Part shown: positions 52,445-60,827 of the stretch, piece after piece
Position numbering within the stretch: position 1 is the stretch's first letter
How the letters are laid out: the number at the start of each line of letters is the position of its first letter
Origin: Alteribacillus persepolensis
GTDB taxonomy: Bacteria; Bacillota; Bacilli; Bacillales; Marinococcaceae
NCBI RefSeq assembly: GCF_900099605.1
Contig: NZ_FNDK01000005.1
Coordinates: 1 to 64,000 of the forward strand
Length of the DNA stretch: 64,000 bases
Direction of reading: 5' to 3'
The notes under the pieces: generated by a model
Told to the model about the DNA's origin: nothing
Seen by the model: only the letters and a program-made list of their open reading frames with translations
Databases searched by the model: none
Position numbers and translations under genes: made by a program

Positions 52445-53538
52445 GTTGTGTTTAAGGAGAGAGGTATGCGAATCAGCCGGTCATCTTCCTGGCCGGGATT
52501 ACCCCGTCCATCTCGATTATTTGTAATGACATATAGATAGGTATCATCGGCGTACACATCGCGCAGCCGGTCGTTATCTTTATATATCATTTCCATGCTG
52601 CCTTCTGGTATAGAAAATTGCATCAATTGATTGCCGCGCAAACCCGTGACATAAAGTTGTCCCTCATGAAAAGTACTTCCAGCCGGTGCCCACGTATCAT
52701 TTCCTGAGTGAAACAGCGGAGTTTTTGCATTTTCCTGTGATTCGTCTCCTGTAATGATGGGCCAGCCGTAATTTTCACCAGGCTCAATTCTATTGATTTC
52801 ATCACGGCCGCTTGGTCCGTGTTCGGAACTGTATAAGGTGTTGTTATCCCAGCTTAAGCCTTGCGGGTTACGATGGCCGTATGAGTAGATATAAGAAGAT
52901 GGCATGGGGTTATCTTCAGGTATGTCACCATTTGTATCAAGTCGAAGAATGCTTCCAGCAAGATTTTGCTGATTTTGTGCTTCGTGTGCTTGATTGGCAT
53001 CACCAGCTGTTGCATATAACATACCATCAGGGCCTATTTGTAAACGTCCTCCGTTATGAATCTCGGCTCCTGGTATTTCTTCCAATAAAACAAACTGCTC
53101 ACTCCACTGAGTATCGGTTTTTTTTATAGCTGCGATGCGATTGAATAAGCGATTATTTTCTCGATACGTGTGGTAAATGTAAGCAGTTTGATTTTGGTGA
53201 AAATCTGGGTCAAGCACAAATCCTAAAAGGCCGCCTTCTCCTGTTGAAATGACATCTTTTTCGAGTTCAACAGAGGAACGGGTAACAGTGCCATTGGAAT
53301 CAATTGCAGCAATCGTACCACCTCGTTCCGAAATGAAAAAAACATCATTTTGGCGTTGAATGGACCAAGGAACATTTAATCCAGTGGCTATGGTTTCTGC
53401 ATTGTGCATGTCATCTTGTTTATTATCAGGTGTTTGTGTGTCTGGAGAAGTATCTTCTGTCTCTGTTTTGCCATTGTCTGAAAAAGCACAACCTGAGAGT
53501 AAGACAAATAGAAATGAAAATAGTATCTTTTTTTGCAC
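52432..53538 (-). CDS. PQQ-dependent sugar dehydrogenase-type beta-propeller lipoprotein
   Basis: A 368-residue protein with lipoprotein signal (lipobox LSGC at about residue 16) and a six-blade propeller of the glucose/sorbosone dehydrogenase family. Conserved segments are NVPWSIQRQNDVFFISERGG, EIHNGGRLQIGPDGMLYATA, YGHRNPQGLSWD, SEHGPSGRDEINRIEPGENYG and APAGSTFHEGQLYVTGLRG. Relatives oxidise sugars with PQQ outside the membrane. The GTG at 53538 follows AAGGAGGCTG; upstream codons are unsupported. PQQ use is inferred. Confidence 0.85.
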   Translation of the reverse strand: MQKKILFSFLFVLLSGCAFSDNGKTETEDTSPDTQTPDNKQDDMHNAETIATGLNVPWSIQRQNDVFFISERGGTIAAIDSNGTVTRSSVELEKDVISTGEGGLLGFVLDPDFHQNQTAYIYHTYRENNRLFNRIAAIKKTDTQWSEQFVLLEEIPGAEIHNGGRLQIGPDGMLYATAGDANQAHEAQNQQNLAGSILRLDTNGDIPEDNPMPSSYIYSYGHRNPQGLSWDNNTLYSSEHGPSGRDEINRIEPGENYGWPIITGDESQENAKTPLFHSGNDTWAPAGSTFHEGQLYVTGLRGNQLMQFSIPEGSMEMIYKDNDRLRDVYADDTYLYVITNNRDGRGNPGQEDDRLIRIPLSLNTTSRH

Positions 53539-53866
53539 AAACAGCCTCCTTATTCTACAGAGCTTTCTTGTTCTATTCCCTGCCCACACAAAACGTAATC
53601 GTTAACATCATTGTGTTTTCAGAAACAATATGTGAAAAAAGGAGTGTAACACGACATCAGAAGCTGGTGCTGACATCATGGTACTTCATCATAGACTGAC
53701 ACTATATAAAGAGACACCAAATGAAAAGGGAAAGGTTATCAATTAGTGTGCTTGTCTTAACTGATGCGGTGAATGAATAGAAAGATATGGGAAAATATTC
53801 ATGAAAATGCGCGAGTACATGATAGAATAGATATAAGTATATGGTATAAAGAAAGGGAGGCCTGCA
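53539..53866. other. Divergent intergenic region, lipoprotein / Crp-type regulator
   Basis: About 330 AT-rich bases. It contains AAGGAGGC and GAAAGGGAGG sites for the flanking genes. No palindrome of the TGTGA-N6-TCACA kind is convincing. Confidence 0.35.
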
Positions 53867-54571
53867 GTGAAATTAACAAAATCGTTAGACAAAATGTGGT
53901 ATTTGTCTAAGATAGGGTTTTTTGAGTTTCTTCCGAAAGAAGGATTAGAAGTGTTTGCGCCGATGATTCGTCATGAAACTGTAGCAAAGCATACGATTAT
54001 ACAAACGCCAGACACAGCAGAAAATAAATTGTATTTTGTAAAAGAAGGCGCCGTTAGAATATATGACATGGACGAGGAAGGCAGAACATTTACGGTTAGT
54101 CTTCTCGGACCATACAGCACGTATGGTGCCATCCGTTCTTTTTCATTAGGTACGGAAAACGTCTATGTTGAAACAATAGCTGATGTGTATTTGTGTTCAA
54201 TGACAGAAGAGCAGTTTCATGAATTATTGCAATCACACCCAGACATTGCTGTTCATGCGATGGAGATGCTGTCGAAGCGTCTTCAAGAGAGGGAGAGGCT
54301 TTTGCAAATGATTGCAACTGGGAGTGTTAAGCAACAAATTACCCATTTGTTAGTGTCTATGGCCGATACATATGGGAAGAAAGAGAAAGTGTTTGTCGAT
54401 ATTCCTATTCCGTTATCTCATCAAGAAATCGCCAATATGCTAGGCGTCACGAGAGAATCTGTCTCCACCAACATGCGCAGGTTAAAGTCAGAAGGAATGA
54501 TTCGAAATTCTGGTCGAAAAACGATTCAAGTGAATCAGCAGGTAATAACAGACTATAACGAAAACGCGTAA
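53867..54571 (+). CDS. Crp/Fnr family transcriptional regulator
   Basis: A 234-residue regulator: cyclic-nucleotide-binding-like beta barrel (about 20-130), a long dimer helix (HPDIAVHAMEMLSKRLQERE) and a winged helix with LSHQEIANMLGVTRESVSTN and MRRLKSEGMI. Only one Cys is seen, so it cannot bind an Fnr [4Fe-4S] cluster; the cAMP-binding residues of CRP are not evident either. The GTG start follows GAAAGGGAGG. The signal and targets are unknown. The SinI-type gene follows by 87 bases. Confidence 0.85.
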   Translation: MKLTKSLDKMWYLSKIGFFEFLPKEGLEVFAPMIRHETVAKHTIIQTPDTAENKLYFVKEGAVRIYDMDEEGRTFTVSLLGPYSTYGAIRSFSLGTENVYVETIADVYLCSMTEEQFHELLQSHPDIAVHAMEMLSKRLQERERLLQMIATGSVKQQITHLLVSMADTYGKKEKVFVDIPIPLSHQEIANMLGVTRESVSTNMRRLKSEGMIRNSGRKTIQVNQQVITDYNENA

Positions 54572-54658
54572 AACTGTGAAATAGATTACAGAAAAAGAAA
54601 ATGGTGCGCTGTACAATACTCTTAGGATGTGCGTGTGTGTAAAAAGGAGGACTGCAGC

Positions 54659-54820
54659 GTGCTGGATAAGAACAGGAAGCAGCAGAATACAGAAATGTTT
54701 GATGCAGAGTGGGTGTACCTAATGCAGCAAGCTAAAGCAAGCGGGCTAAAAGTAGAGGAAGTTCGGGATTTTTTATCAAACTGTCATGATAAACAGAAAG
54801 TGTCAACGGAGAAGCGCTAA
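54659..54820 (+). CDS. SinI-family antirepressor
   Basis: A 53-residue protein. DAEWVYLMQQAKASGLKVEE followed by VRDFLSN matches the SinI dimerisation domain, which in B. subtilis binds SinR and stops it repressing biofilm genes. The GTG at 54659 follows AAAAGGAGGACTGCAGC; an ATG 30 bases earlier overlaps the binding site. No sinR lies next to it, so its partner must be elsewhere. SlrA, another member of the family, is also possible. Confidence 0.8.
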   Translation: MLDKNRKQQNTEMFDAEWVYLMQQAKASGLKVEEVRDFLSNCHDKQKVSTEKR

Positions 54821-54877
54821 GAATTTCATACAACAGAGGTGGAAATATCAGAATTATTAAACAAAAATACTTTTTTA

Positions 54878-54911
54878 AACTCCGGTTAGTGAAAAGCCGG
54901 GGTTGTCTTTT
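54878..54911 (+). terminator. Intrinsic terminator after sinI-type gene
   Basis: AACTCCGG (54878-54885) and CCGGGGTT (54897-54904), one T-G pair, then GTCTTTT. Confidence 0.75.
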
Positions 54912-54925
54912 AGTATGCAATATAA

Positions 54926-54951
54926 AAAGAACTCTCCGAGGAGAGTTCTTT
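54926..54951 (-). terminator. Intrinsic terminator of the cold shock gene
   Basis: Perfect arms AAAGAACTCTC (54926-54936) and GAGAGTTCTTT (54941-54951). On the minus strand it is followed by TTTATATTG. Confidence 0.8.
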
Positions 54952-54966
54952 GGTATTGGTTTTACA

Positions 54967-55167
54967 TTACTGTTTGGTTACGTTAGCAGCTTGTGGGCCA
55001 CGGTCGCCTTCTACAATTTCAAAGCTGACAGTTTGTCCTTCTTCCAAAGTTTTGAACCCTTCTTCTTGAATAGCAGAGAAGTGTACAAATACGTCATCTG
55101 CGCCTTCACGCTCAATAAAACCAAAGCCTTTTTCTGCATTAAACCATTTAACTGTTCCTTGTTCCAT
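54967..55167 (-). CDS. Cold shock protein (CspA/CspB family)
   Basis: A 66-residue CSD protein. RNP1 is KGFGFIE and RNP2 is VFVHFS, both RNA-binding; [20 protein letters not shown] is the usual ending. It binds single-stranded RNA or DNA as an RNA chaperone. ACAGGAGGATCAC precedes the ATG at 55167. The roughly 100 bases upstream may form the long 5' leader typical of cold shock mRNAs. Confidence 0.93.
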   Translation of the reverse strand: MEQGTVKWFNAEKGFGFIEREGADDVFVHFSAIQEEGFKTLEEGQTVSFEIVEGDRGPQAANVTKQ

Positions 55168-55345
55168 GTGATCCTCCTGTGTGCGCTGTACGCACGAAAT
55201 TAAATTACTTATCTTGCTAAACACTATGATCAAAGCAACCTCTGACCCTAGGTTACAAAATAGCAATTACATCATATCATGTTCGCCAAACAAATGCAAC
55301 TTTTTAACAGCTGATCACCGAAAAAAATTTAAGCCTGGATATTAT

Positions 55346-56545
55346 TTATGAAGCAGGTGTTCGATCCAGCTTAGTTTTTAGAGGGTAGAACGTTACGCTT
55401 TGAATCATGAGAGACAACATAATCATCATAAATGCTAAAGAAAGCAAGCCTTCATCTTGTGCACCAGCTTCTCCGGTGATTCCTAATAAAAGGGCCAGAG
55501 ACATTGTTCCTTTTATTCCCCCCCACGTTAATAATAATGTGTCACTTTTGGTATAAGTATTCCTCCATAAGGGAAGCGATTTTAAAATAAAAACAAGCAT
55601 AACCGCGCGCACAATTATTGACAAGGTAAAACCAATCAAGGCAAAAAGGAGACCGTCTGTTGTGAAAAAGTCTAAACTTTCGATTCCAATTAAAATAAAA
55701 ATGATGGATAATAACACAGGTTCGATAGTTCCCCAAAAACTTTCTAAGTCTCTTCGCAGTGATTTTTCCTTTTGATTTCCAGCTAGTTCTTTTGATAAGA
55801 AAAGACCGCTAATGACTACAGCAAGAACACCTGAAACTCCTAAGCCTTCAGCTGCATAAAAGCTTCCATAGGCAAGAAGCAGACTAAGCCAAACTTGATA
55901 AGCGTGGTATTCAATGAAATGAATTCCTTTTGGTACAACCCAGCCTACAACAAGTCCGGTAAGCACCCCGCCGAGAGAAGTGTATATAAATTCCCATGTA
56001 AACAAAGCAAAGTGCAGAGGTTCGCTGTTCAAATAATAACCTGAAAATAAACTGAAAATCACAACACTAGTCCCATCGTTAATTAATGATTCCCCCTCTA
56101 CAACTTCCGCTAAATGGTGGGTGTCGCTGCTTTTTTTTAATATAGAAACAACTGTAACGGGGTCGGTTGGTATCAATAAGGCAGCAATAACCATCGCCGC
56201 TGCAAGGGAGATGCCGATGAGAAGATGCCCGACTGCATACAACAACATCCCAAGCAGAATGGCAGAAAGAAATATACCCAGTGTACCAAGCGTGATAATT
56301 AGACCGGCTTTTTGTTTTAGTTGATGCAGAGGAAACTGGTAAGCAGAAATAAATAGTAAGGCGGGTAAAATCCAGTCAAAAATAAACTCTTTTGTCAAAT
56401 TTAATGTGGATAAAAATGGAAAAAACGCCAAAATGACGCCAGAGGCAACCAAAATAATAGGAGCAGGGAATTTCTTTTGATTCTTATCGAGAGAAAAAAC
56501 CAAAAAACCAATGAATACAATCATAAATAACTTGTTTGGGTCCAT
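55346..56545 (-). CDS. CPA1 family Na+(K+)/H+ antiporter (NhaP-like)
   Basis: A 399-residue cation:proton antiporter with about 12 membrane segments. IPTDPVTVVSILKKSSDTHH carries the paired Asp-like transport site, and EGESLINDGTSVVIFSLFSG is the conserved E-x-L-x-N-D segment. These proteins expel Na+ and help alkali and salt tolerance. There is no large C-terminal domain, unlike NhaP2/NhaK types with RCK. AGGGTGCAGGGAA precedes the ATG. Monocistronic. Confidence 0.88.
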   Translation of the reverse strand: MDPNKLFMIVFIGFLVFSLDKNQKKFPAPIILVASGVILAFFPFLSTLNLTKEFIFDWILPALLFISAYQFPLHQLKQKAGLIITLGTLGIFLSAILLGMLLYAVGHLLIGISLAAAMVIAALLIPTDPVTVVSILKKSSDTHHLAEVVEGESLINDGTSVVIFSLFSGYYLNSEPLHFALFTWEFIYTSLGGVLTGLVVGWVVPKGIHFIEYHAYQVWLSLLLAYGSFYAAEGLGVSGVLAVVISGLFLSKELAGNQKEKSLRRDLESFWGTIEPVLLSIIFILIGIESLDFFTTDGLLFALIGFTLSIIVRAVMLVFILKSLPLWRNTYTKSDTLLLTWGGIKGTMSLALLLGITGEAGAQDEGLLSLAFMMIMLSLMIQSVTFYPLKTKLDRTPAS

Positions 56546-56807
56546 TTCCCTGCACCCTTTCTTATCGTAAAAGATGAAGTTATTTTCATAATAGCCTGAA
56601 ACAAAAGGAGTGAAACATCATAATAAATTGCTGCCAAAGTGAAACAAGAGACACTAAGAAAAAACACTTCCACTTCTTTTTAAAATATGGAGTCTAAGGA
56701 TTAAAAATGTTTACAGTATATTTTTTGGCAGATGCTCCTGGTACTTGAAGGAAAAGAAGGGGGGAATATTAAATGCTTCTATATTCTTACCTGGTTATAT
56801 AAACGAA
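56546..56807. other. Intergenic region between two minus-strand units
   Basis: About 260 bases, AT-rich, probably holding the antiporter promoter. No other feature seen. Confidence 0.3.
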
Positions 56808-56836
56808 AAGCTGTCCCATTTATGTATGGGACAGCT
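56808..56836 (-). terminator. Intrinsic terminator of the tctCBA operon
   Basis: AAGCTGTCCCAT (56808-56819) and ATGGGACAGCTT (56825-56836), perfect, then TTTTCG on the minus strand, eight bases past the tctA stop. Confidence 0.9.
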
Positions 56837-56844
56837 TAAATGCA

Positions 56845-58338
56845 TTAAGCAGCATGTTTCTTTTTACGGTAGTACCCTTGCCAGATTGGAACAACAAACG
56901 ATAAGAAAGCAGCAATAAGCATACCAAGTGCGATTGGCTTATTAATGAAGACACTTAAGTCATTGTTAGACATTGTCATTGCTTGTCTAAAGGATTCTTC
57001 CATCATTCCGCCCAATATAAAAGCAAGGATAAAAGGAGCAGGCGGAAATTTAAAGAGTCGCATGAGATACCCGATAATCCCAAAAATTAAAAGCAAGTAA
57101 AGGTCAAATGTATTAAAGCTGATGGAGTATACACCAATCATACTAAACATAATGACAAGAGAAATTAACAATGGGCGCGGAATTGCAAGTATTTTGGCGA
57201 TGTATGGAATCAATGGCAAGTTTAAAATCAAAAGAAATAAATTACCAACGTACATGCTTACAATAACTCCCCAAAATAACTGAGGTTGTTCACCCATTAA
57301 CAAAGGACCAGGCTGAATATCCAATACAAGCAAAGCTCCCAATAACACCGCTGTCGTTCCAGAGCCAGGGATTCCAAGGCTTAAAAGAGGTACAAATGCC
57401 CCGCTTGTCGCTGCATTATTCGCTGTTTCCGGCGCGGCGACCCCTCGGACAGCACCTTTACCGAATTCTTTAGGCTTTTTAGCTAATTTTTTTTCTGTAA
57501 TATAACCGATAAAGGAAGCAATGGTAGCACCGGCTCCTGGAAGAACACCAAGGATAAACCCTAATATAGATTGCCGCCCCACAGGACCGCTCATATCTTT
57601 TAATTCACTTTTTGACAGCTTTAAACTGCCAAGTGATTTACGGTCTTTGGATGTTTGACTTCTATTAATAATTAACGCACAAACTTCCGACAGAGCAAAT
57701 AAACCAAGCGCGACAACTAAAAAGTCAATACCTTCAAGCAAGTTAGGGTTATTAAATGTAAAACGAGTCGTTCCCGTTTGGCTGTCAATACCAATTGTTA
57801 CAGCCATAATTCCTAGCACAGCAGAAATTAATGCTTTTACTGTAGATCCATCAGATAAGCTGGAAATGGCTGTTAGACCGAGCACCATTAATGCAAAGTA
57901 TTCTGGAGGTCCAAACACGACAGCCACGCTTGATAAGGCAGGAGCAAAAAGCATTAATAATACAACGCTGACTGTCCCGCCGACAAAAGAGGAGATGGCA
58001 GCGACAGCCAGAGCTTTTCCTGCTTCCCCCCTCTGGGCCATAGGATAGCCGTCAAAGGAAGTGGCAACGGTTCCAGAGATTCCTGGCGCATTCAAAAGAA
58101 TAGAGGAAGTAGAACCGCCAAACACAGCACCATAATACACACCAGCCATTAATACTAAGGCAACGGTTGGATCCATATTGTACGTTAATGGAATCATAAT
58201 GGCTATTGCACTAATTGGCCCAAGTCCGGGCATCATACCGATTAATGTACCGGCAAGTACACCAAGGAATACAAACAAAATACCTTCTATACTAAAAGCC
58301 AGCTGTACACCACTTAATATTCCCTCTAATGAACCCAT
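56845..58338 (-). CDS. tctA: Tripartite tricarboxylate transporter large permease TctA
   Basis: A 497-residue TctA with about 12 membrane segments. GTLIGMMPGLGPISAIAIMI and APETANNAATSGAFVPLLSL, followed by GIPGSGTTAVLLGA, are the hallmark loops of TctA. AAAGGAGGAAAAGGA precedes the ATG, 15 bases after tctB. It forms the channel that moves citrate or a similar carboxylate with cation. Third gene of tctCBA. Confidence 0.93.
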   Translation of the reverse strand: MGSLEGILSGVQLAFSIEGILFVFLGVLAGTLIGMMPGLGPISAIAIMIPLTYNMDPTVALVLMAGVYYGAVFGGSTSSILLNAPGISGTVATSFDGYPMAQRGEAGKALAVAAISSFVGGTVSVVLLMLFAPALSSVAVVFGPPEYFALMVLGLTAISSLSDGSTVKALISAVLGIMAVTIGIDSQTGTTRFTFNNPNLLEGIDFLVVALGLFALSEVCALIINRSQTSKDRKSLGSLKLSKSELKDMSGPVGRQSILGFILGVLPGAGATIASFIGYITEKKLAKKPKEFGKGAVRGVAAPETANNAATSGAFVPLLSLGIPGSGTTAVLLGALLVLDIQPGPLLMGEQPQLFWGVIVSMYVGNLFLLILNLPLIPYIAKILAIPRPLLISLVIMFSMIGVYSISFNTFDLYLLLIFGIIGYLMRLFKFPPAPFILAFILGGMMEESFRQAMTMSNNDLSVFINKPIALGMLIAAFLSFVVPIWQGYYRKKKHAA

Positions 58339-58353
58339 TCCTTTTCCTCCTTT

Positions 58354-58812
58354 CTAAAATGGAATGATTCCAGATGGTAAACTAATGCCAAGCAGCATAG
58401 TGAAAGCACTGTAAAGAACAAGCGGAAAAAGAATTGAAACGATAAGGTTAACGCCGTGTTTCGTATAACCAAGAAAAAGAGAGCAAAAGAAAATAAATAA
58501 AAAGGAAACGAGAAGAAATCCTAATCGTTCCAAAAGAAATATATAAGCCAGTATCATAAAAACGACACCGATAATTTTTCTTAAATCCTCCTTAGGAATG
58601 ATGCGTTTTTCCTTATCTTCTTTTGTTTCTTTATCAGGACTAAAAAATAAGATGAGACTTAAAATAATCAGGCCGACTCCTAATGCTTTTGGCATCGTTG
58701 AAGCATCGATGACCGTATTTGTGAAACTTGGAAGCTGAAATGATAAATATAAGTAAAAAATGGATAAGGCAATTAAAATAAGACTGATTTTACGATGTGC
58801 AGGTCTTAGCAT
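58354..58812 (-). CDS. tctB: Tripartite tricarboxylate transporter small subunit TctB
   Basis: A 152-residue TctB with four membrane segments: KISLILIALSIFYLYLSFQL, SLILF-type ALGVGLIILSLILFF, IIGVVFMILAYIFLL and ISILFPLVLYSAFTMLLGIS. AAAGGAGG precedes the ATG at 58812 with a long 13-base spacing, so the start is less certain. It sits between tctC and tctA. A hairpin lies just upstream of it. It helps assemble TctA. Confidence 0.88.
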   Translation of the reverse strand: MLRPAHRKISLILIALSIFYLYLSFQLPSFTNTVIDASTMPKALGVGLIILSLILFFSPDKETKEDKEKRIIPKEDLRKIIGVVFMILAYIFLLERLGFLLVSFLFIFFCSLFLGYTKHGVNLIVSILFPLVLYSAFTMLLGISLPSGIIPF

Positions 58813-58865
58813 TTTCTGATTGAAACCTCCTTTTATAAAAAGTGAGAAAAACATTAGCAAGGAAA

Positions 58866-58892
58866 AGTCGTGATCTATGGAAGATCACGACT
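58866..58892 (-). terminator. Intercistronic hairpin between tctC and tctB
   Basis: Perfect 11-base arms AGTCGTGATCT (58866-58876) and AGATCACGACT (58882-58892), 5-base loop, then TTTTCC on the minus strand. It may be a partial terminator or an mRNA 3'-end stabiliser, raising tctC levels above tctBA. Confidence 0.7.
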
Positions 58893-58913
58893 CCTAAAAG
58901 GTTCGCTGTTCCA

Positions 58914-59936
58914 TTACTCTTCTTGCATGTTTACGTCATCTAGAAGTTCCTGCATCGTTTTTTCTTCTTCTTTCAAAAATTCAGCGTATTCCTCACTATC
59001 CATATATAATTCATTCCATGCATACTTTTCACGAGTGTCCTCCCAATGAGCCGAGTCGTTTAACTCTTGGAATTTTTCTTCATAGTAAGCAATTTGTGCA
59101 TCTGTCATTCCAGGAGGTCCGAAAAATCCTCTCCAGTTTATAAATGTTGCATCAATGCCTTGTTCAACAGCGGTAGGGAAGTCTTCAACGACCTCACCTT
59201 CTAACCGTTCTTCCGCGGTGACACCAAGTACTTTAATTTCGCCAGCTCTTACTTGTTCTACTGTCTCTGTTACTCCAGTTGAATAAACGTCAGCGTTACC
59301 ATTTAACAGGTTCGTCATCGTACTGCCGTCTTGAGCAGAAACATATTTTACAGATTGTGGGTCAACACCTGCTTCTTTTGCAATTTTGATGAACTGAATA
59401 TGGTCCATGCTCCCTGGAGAAGATTCACCAATAACCGTAATATTATCTGGGTTGTCTTTCATATCATCAAATAATTCATTTAAGTCATCCCATGGAGCAT
59501 CCTCACGCACAGCAAACGCACCGTAGTCTGAAATCATGTTTGCAATGGGGGTGAAATCTTCATACCCGTACTCTGATTGGCCATTTAAAGGGATGAGAAG
59601 CAAAGGAGGTGATGCGACAAATAAATGATGTGGGTTTTCGGCTTTACCAGCAATGTAGGCCCAACCTACAGCTCCGCCACCGCCTTCTTTGTTGACAACA
59701 CCAATGCCTTCATCCATAATATTTTGTTCTTCAAAGCCTTCTGCTGCCATTCTTGCTGTTGTATCCCAGCCGCCGCCAGCACCAGAAGGGGCTACAAATT
59801 CAATCGATTGTTCGGGCTGCCAGCTTCCGTCACCAGCATTATTGTCTGCATTTGATTCTTCATTTTCTCCCCCTCCGCAAGCGGCCAGTGTTAAACCTGT
59901 ACAAAGTGCAAGAGTTGATAACCAAAATTTTTTCAT
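58914..59936 (-). CDS. tctC: Tripartite tricarboxylate transporter binding lipoprotein TctC
   Basis: A 340-residue Bug-type binding protein. The lipoprotein signal has lipobox LAAC (Cys20). The mature start is Gly/Asp/Asn-rich, then QPEQSIEFVAPSGAGGGWDT begins the domain, and EGGGGAVGWAYIAG is a family ligand loop. It captures a tri- or dicarboxylate outside the cell for TctAB. GGGGGAT precedes the ATG. Upstream are a cre site and an inverted repeat. First gene of tctCBA. Confidence 0.93.
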   Translation of the reverse strand: MKKFWLSTLALCTGLTLAACGGGENEESNADNNAGDGSWQPEQSIEFVAPSGAGGGWDTTARMAAEGFEEQNIMDEGIGVVNKEGGGGAVGWAYIAGKAENPHHLFVASPPLLLIPLNGQSEYGYEDFTPIANMISDYGAFAVREDAPWDDLNELFDDMKDNPDNITVIGESSPGSMDHIQFIKIAKEAGVDPQSVKYVSAQDGSTMTNLLNGNADVYSTGVTETVEQVRAGEIKVLGVTAEERLEGEVVEDFPTAVEQGIDATFINWRGFFGPPGMTDAQIAYYEEKFQELNDSAHWEDTREKYAWNELYMDSEEYAEFLKEEEKTMQELLDDVNMQEE

Positions 59937-59952
59937 GTTGTAATCCCCCTTT

Positions 59953-59986
59953 TTTGATTATTTTAATTTTAAGAAAAATAATCAAA
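59953..59986. promoter_or_regulatory. 12-bp inverted repeat upstream of tctC
   Basis: TTTGATTATTTT (59953-59964) and AAAATAATCAAA (59975-59986), perfect. It lies 17-50 bases before the tctC start, next to the cre site. It may be an operator or a 5'-leader hairpin. Confidence 0.65.
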
Positions 59987-59988
59987 TT

Positions 59989-60002
59989 TGTAATCGTTTA
60001 CA
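59989..60002. promoter_or_regulatory. cre site (CcpA binding) upstream of tctC
   Basis: TGTAATCGTTTACA matches the consensus TGWAANCGNTNWCA at every position and sits in a wider inverted repeat (TTTGTAA...TTACAAA). It lies about 55 bases before the tctC start codon. It implies catabolite repression of the transporter. Confidence 0.75.
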
Positions 60003-60079
60003 AAATAATCTGTATAAAAAAATTAAATATATATTTTGTTCATTTTGTTCACTGATAATAATAAATGTATGTATATATT

Positions 60080-60112
60080 AAAAAACCGCCCATGAAGGGT
60101 TTCATGGACGGC
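60080..60112 (-). terminator. Intrinsic terminator of the two-component operon
   Basis: CCGCCCATGAA (60086-60096) with TTCATGGACGG (60101-60111), then a T-run on the minus strand (60080-60085), just past the response regulator stop. It separates that operon from tctCBA. Confidence 0.85.
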
Positions 60113-60122
60113 TTGTTCGACT

Positions 60123-60827
60123 CTAAGATTGTTTTTTTCGAATAAAATATCTTCTTTCCGGCCTGCCTACGATGCCATATATGGGTCTCGCATCGGCCTG
60201 GTTAGAGGAAATCATGTATTCGAGATAGCGGCGTGCGGTTGTTCGTGAAGCTCCAAGGTATTGTCCCATTTCTTCTGCTGTCATGCCTTCTCCCGCGTTT
60301 TCGAGCTCTTTGGCTACCGTTTGCAAGGTGAGTGGATCAATCCCTTTTGGAAGCTCGTCTACTGTTTCAGCAGTGCTGTCCCAAGGCTGCAGCTGGCTGC
60401 GAATCGACGTTAAGCGGTCGATATTTTCTTGTGTAACTTGTTTGGATTCATGAAGCTGCTGGTGAAATATTAAATAATCTTGTAAGGTTTTTTCCAAGCG
60501 TTCGAGTGAGACAGGTTTTATTATATAATCAAAAACGCCATAACGTAATGATTTTTGCACGTGTTCTACGTCAGTGGAAGCAGAAATAATCAATATATCT
60601 ACCTGTGGATGATGTTCACGAATCGTGCCCAGCAGCTGGGTGCCTAGTTCATCGGGCATAAAAATATCAAGCAACAGCAGGTCAATAGTATGTTGTTCGA
60701 GCATGTGCAATGTGTCTTTAGCGTTTAAGGACTGATAATCGCATTGAAACCCCTTTACACGGTTAACGAGTTCTTGATGAATGGAAGCAATTCTAAAATC
60801 ATCTTCTGCAATGGCTGTTCGTATCAT
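60123..60827 (-). CDS. Response regulator of the CitB/DcuR family
   Basis: A 234-residue regulator. The receiver domain has the acidic pocket EDD (residues 8-10), phospho-acceptor Asp54 in LLLLDIFMPDE and Lys in YIIKPVSLE. The C-terminal helix-turn-helix, GMTAEEMGQYLGASRTTARR, is typical of CitB/DcuR/CitT. The start overlaps the kinase stop by four bases (ATGA). By context it activates tctCBA. Confidence 0.9.
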   Translation of the reverse strand: MIRTAIAEDDFRIASIHQELVNRVKGFQCDYQSLNAKDTLHMLEQHTIDLLLLDIFMPDELGTQLLGTIREHHPQVDILIISASTDVEHVQKSLRYGVFDYIIKPVSLERLEKTLQDYLIFHQQLHESKQVTQENIDRLTSIRSQLQPWDSTAETVDELPKGIDPLTLQTVAKELENAGEGMTAEEMGQYLGASRTTARRYLEYMISSNQADARPIYGIVGRPERRYFIRKKQS

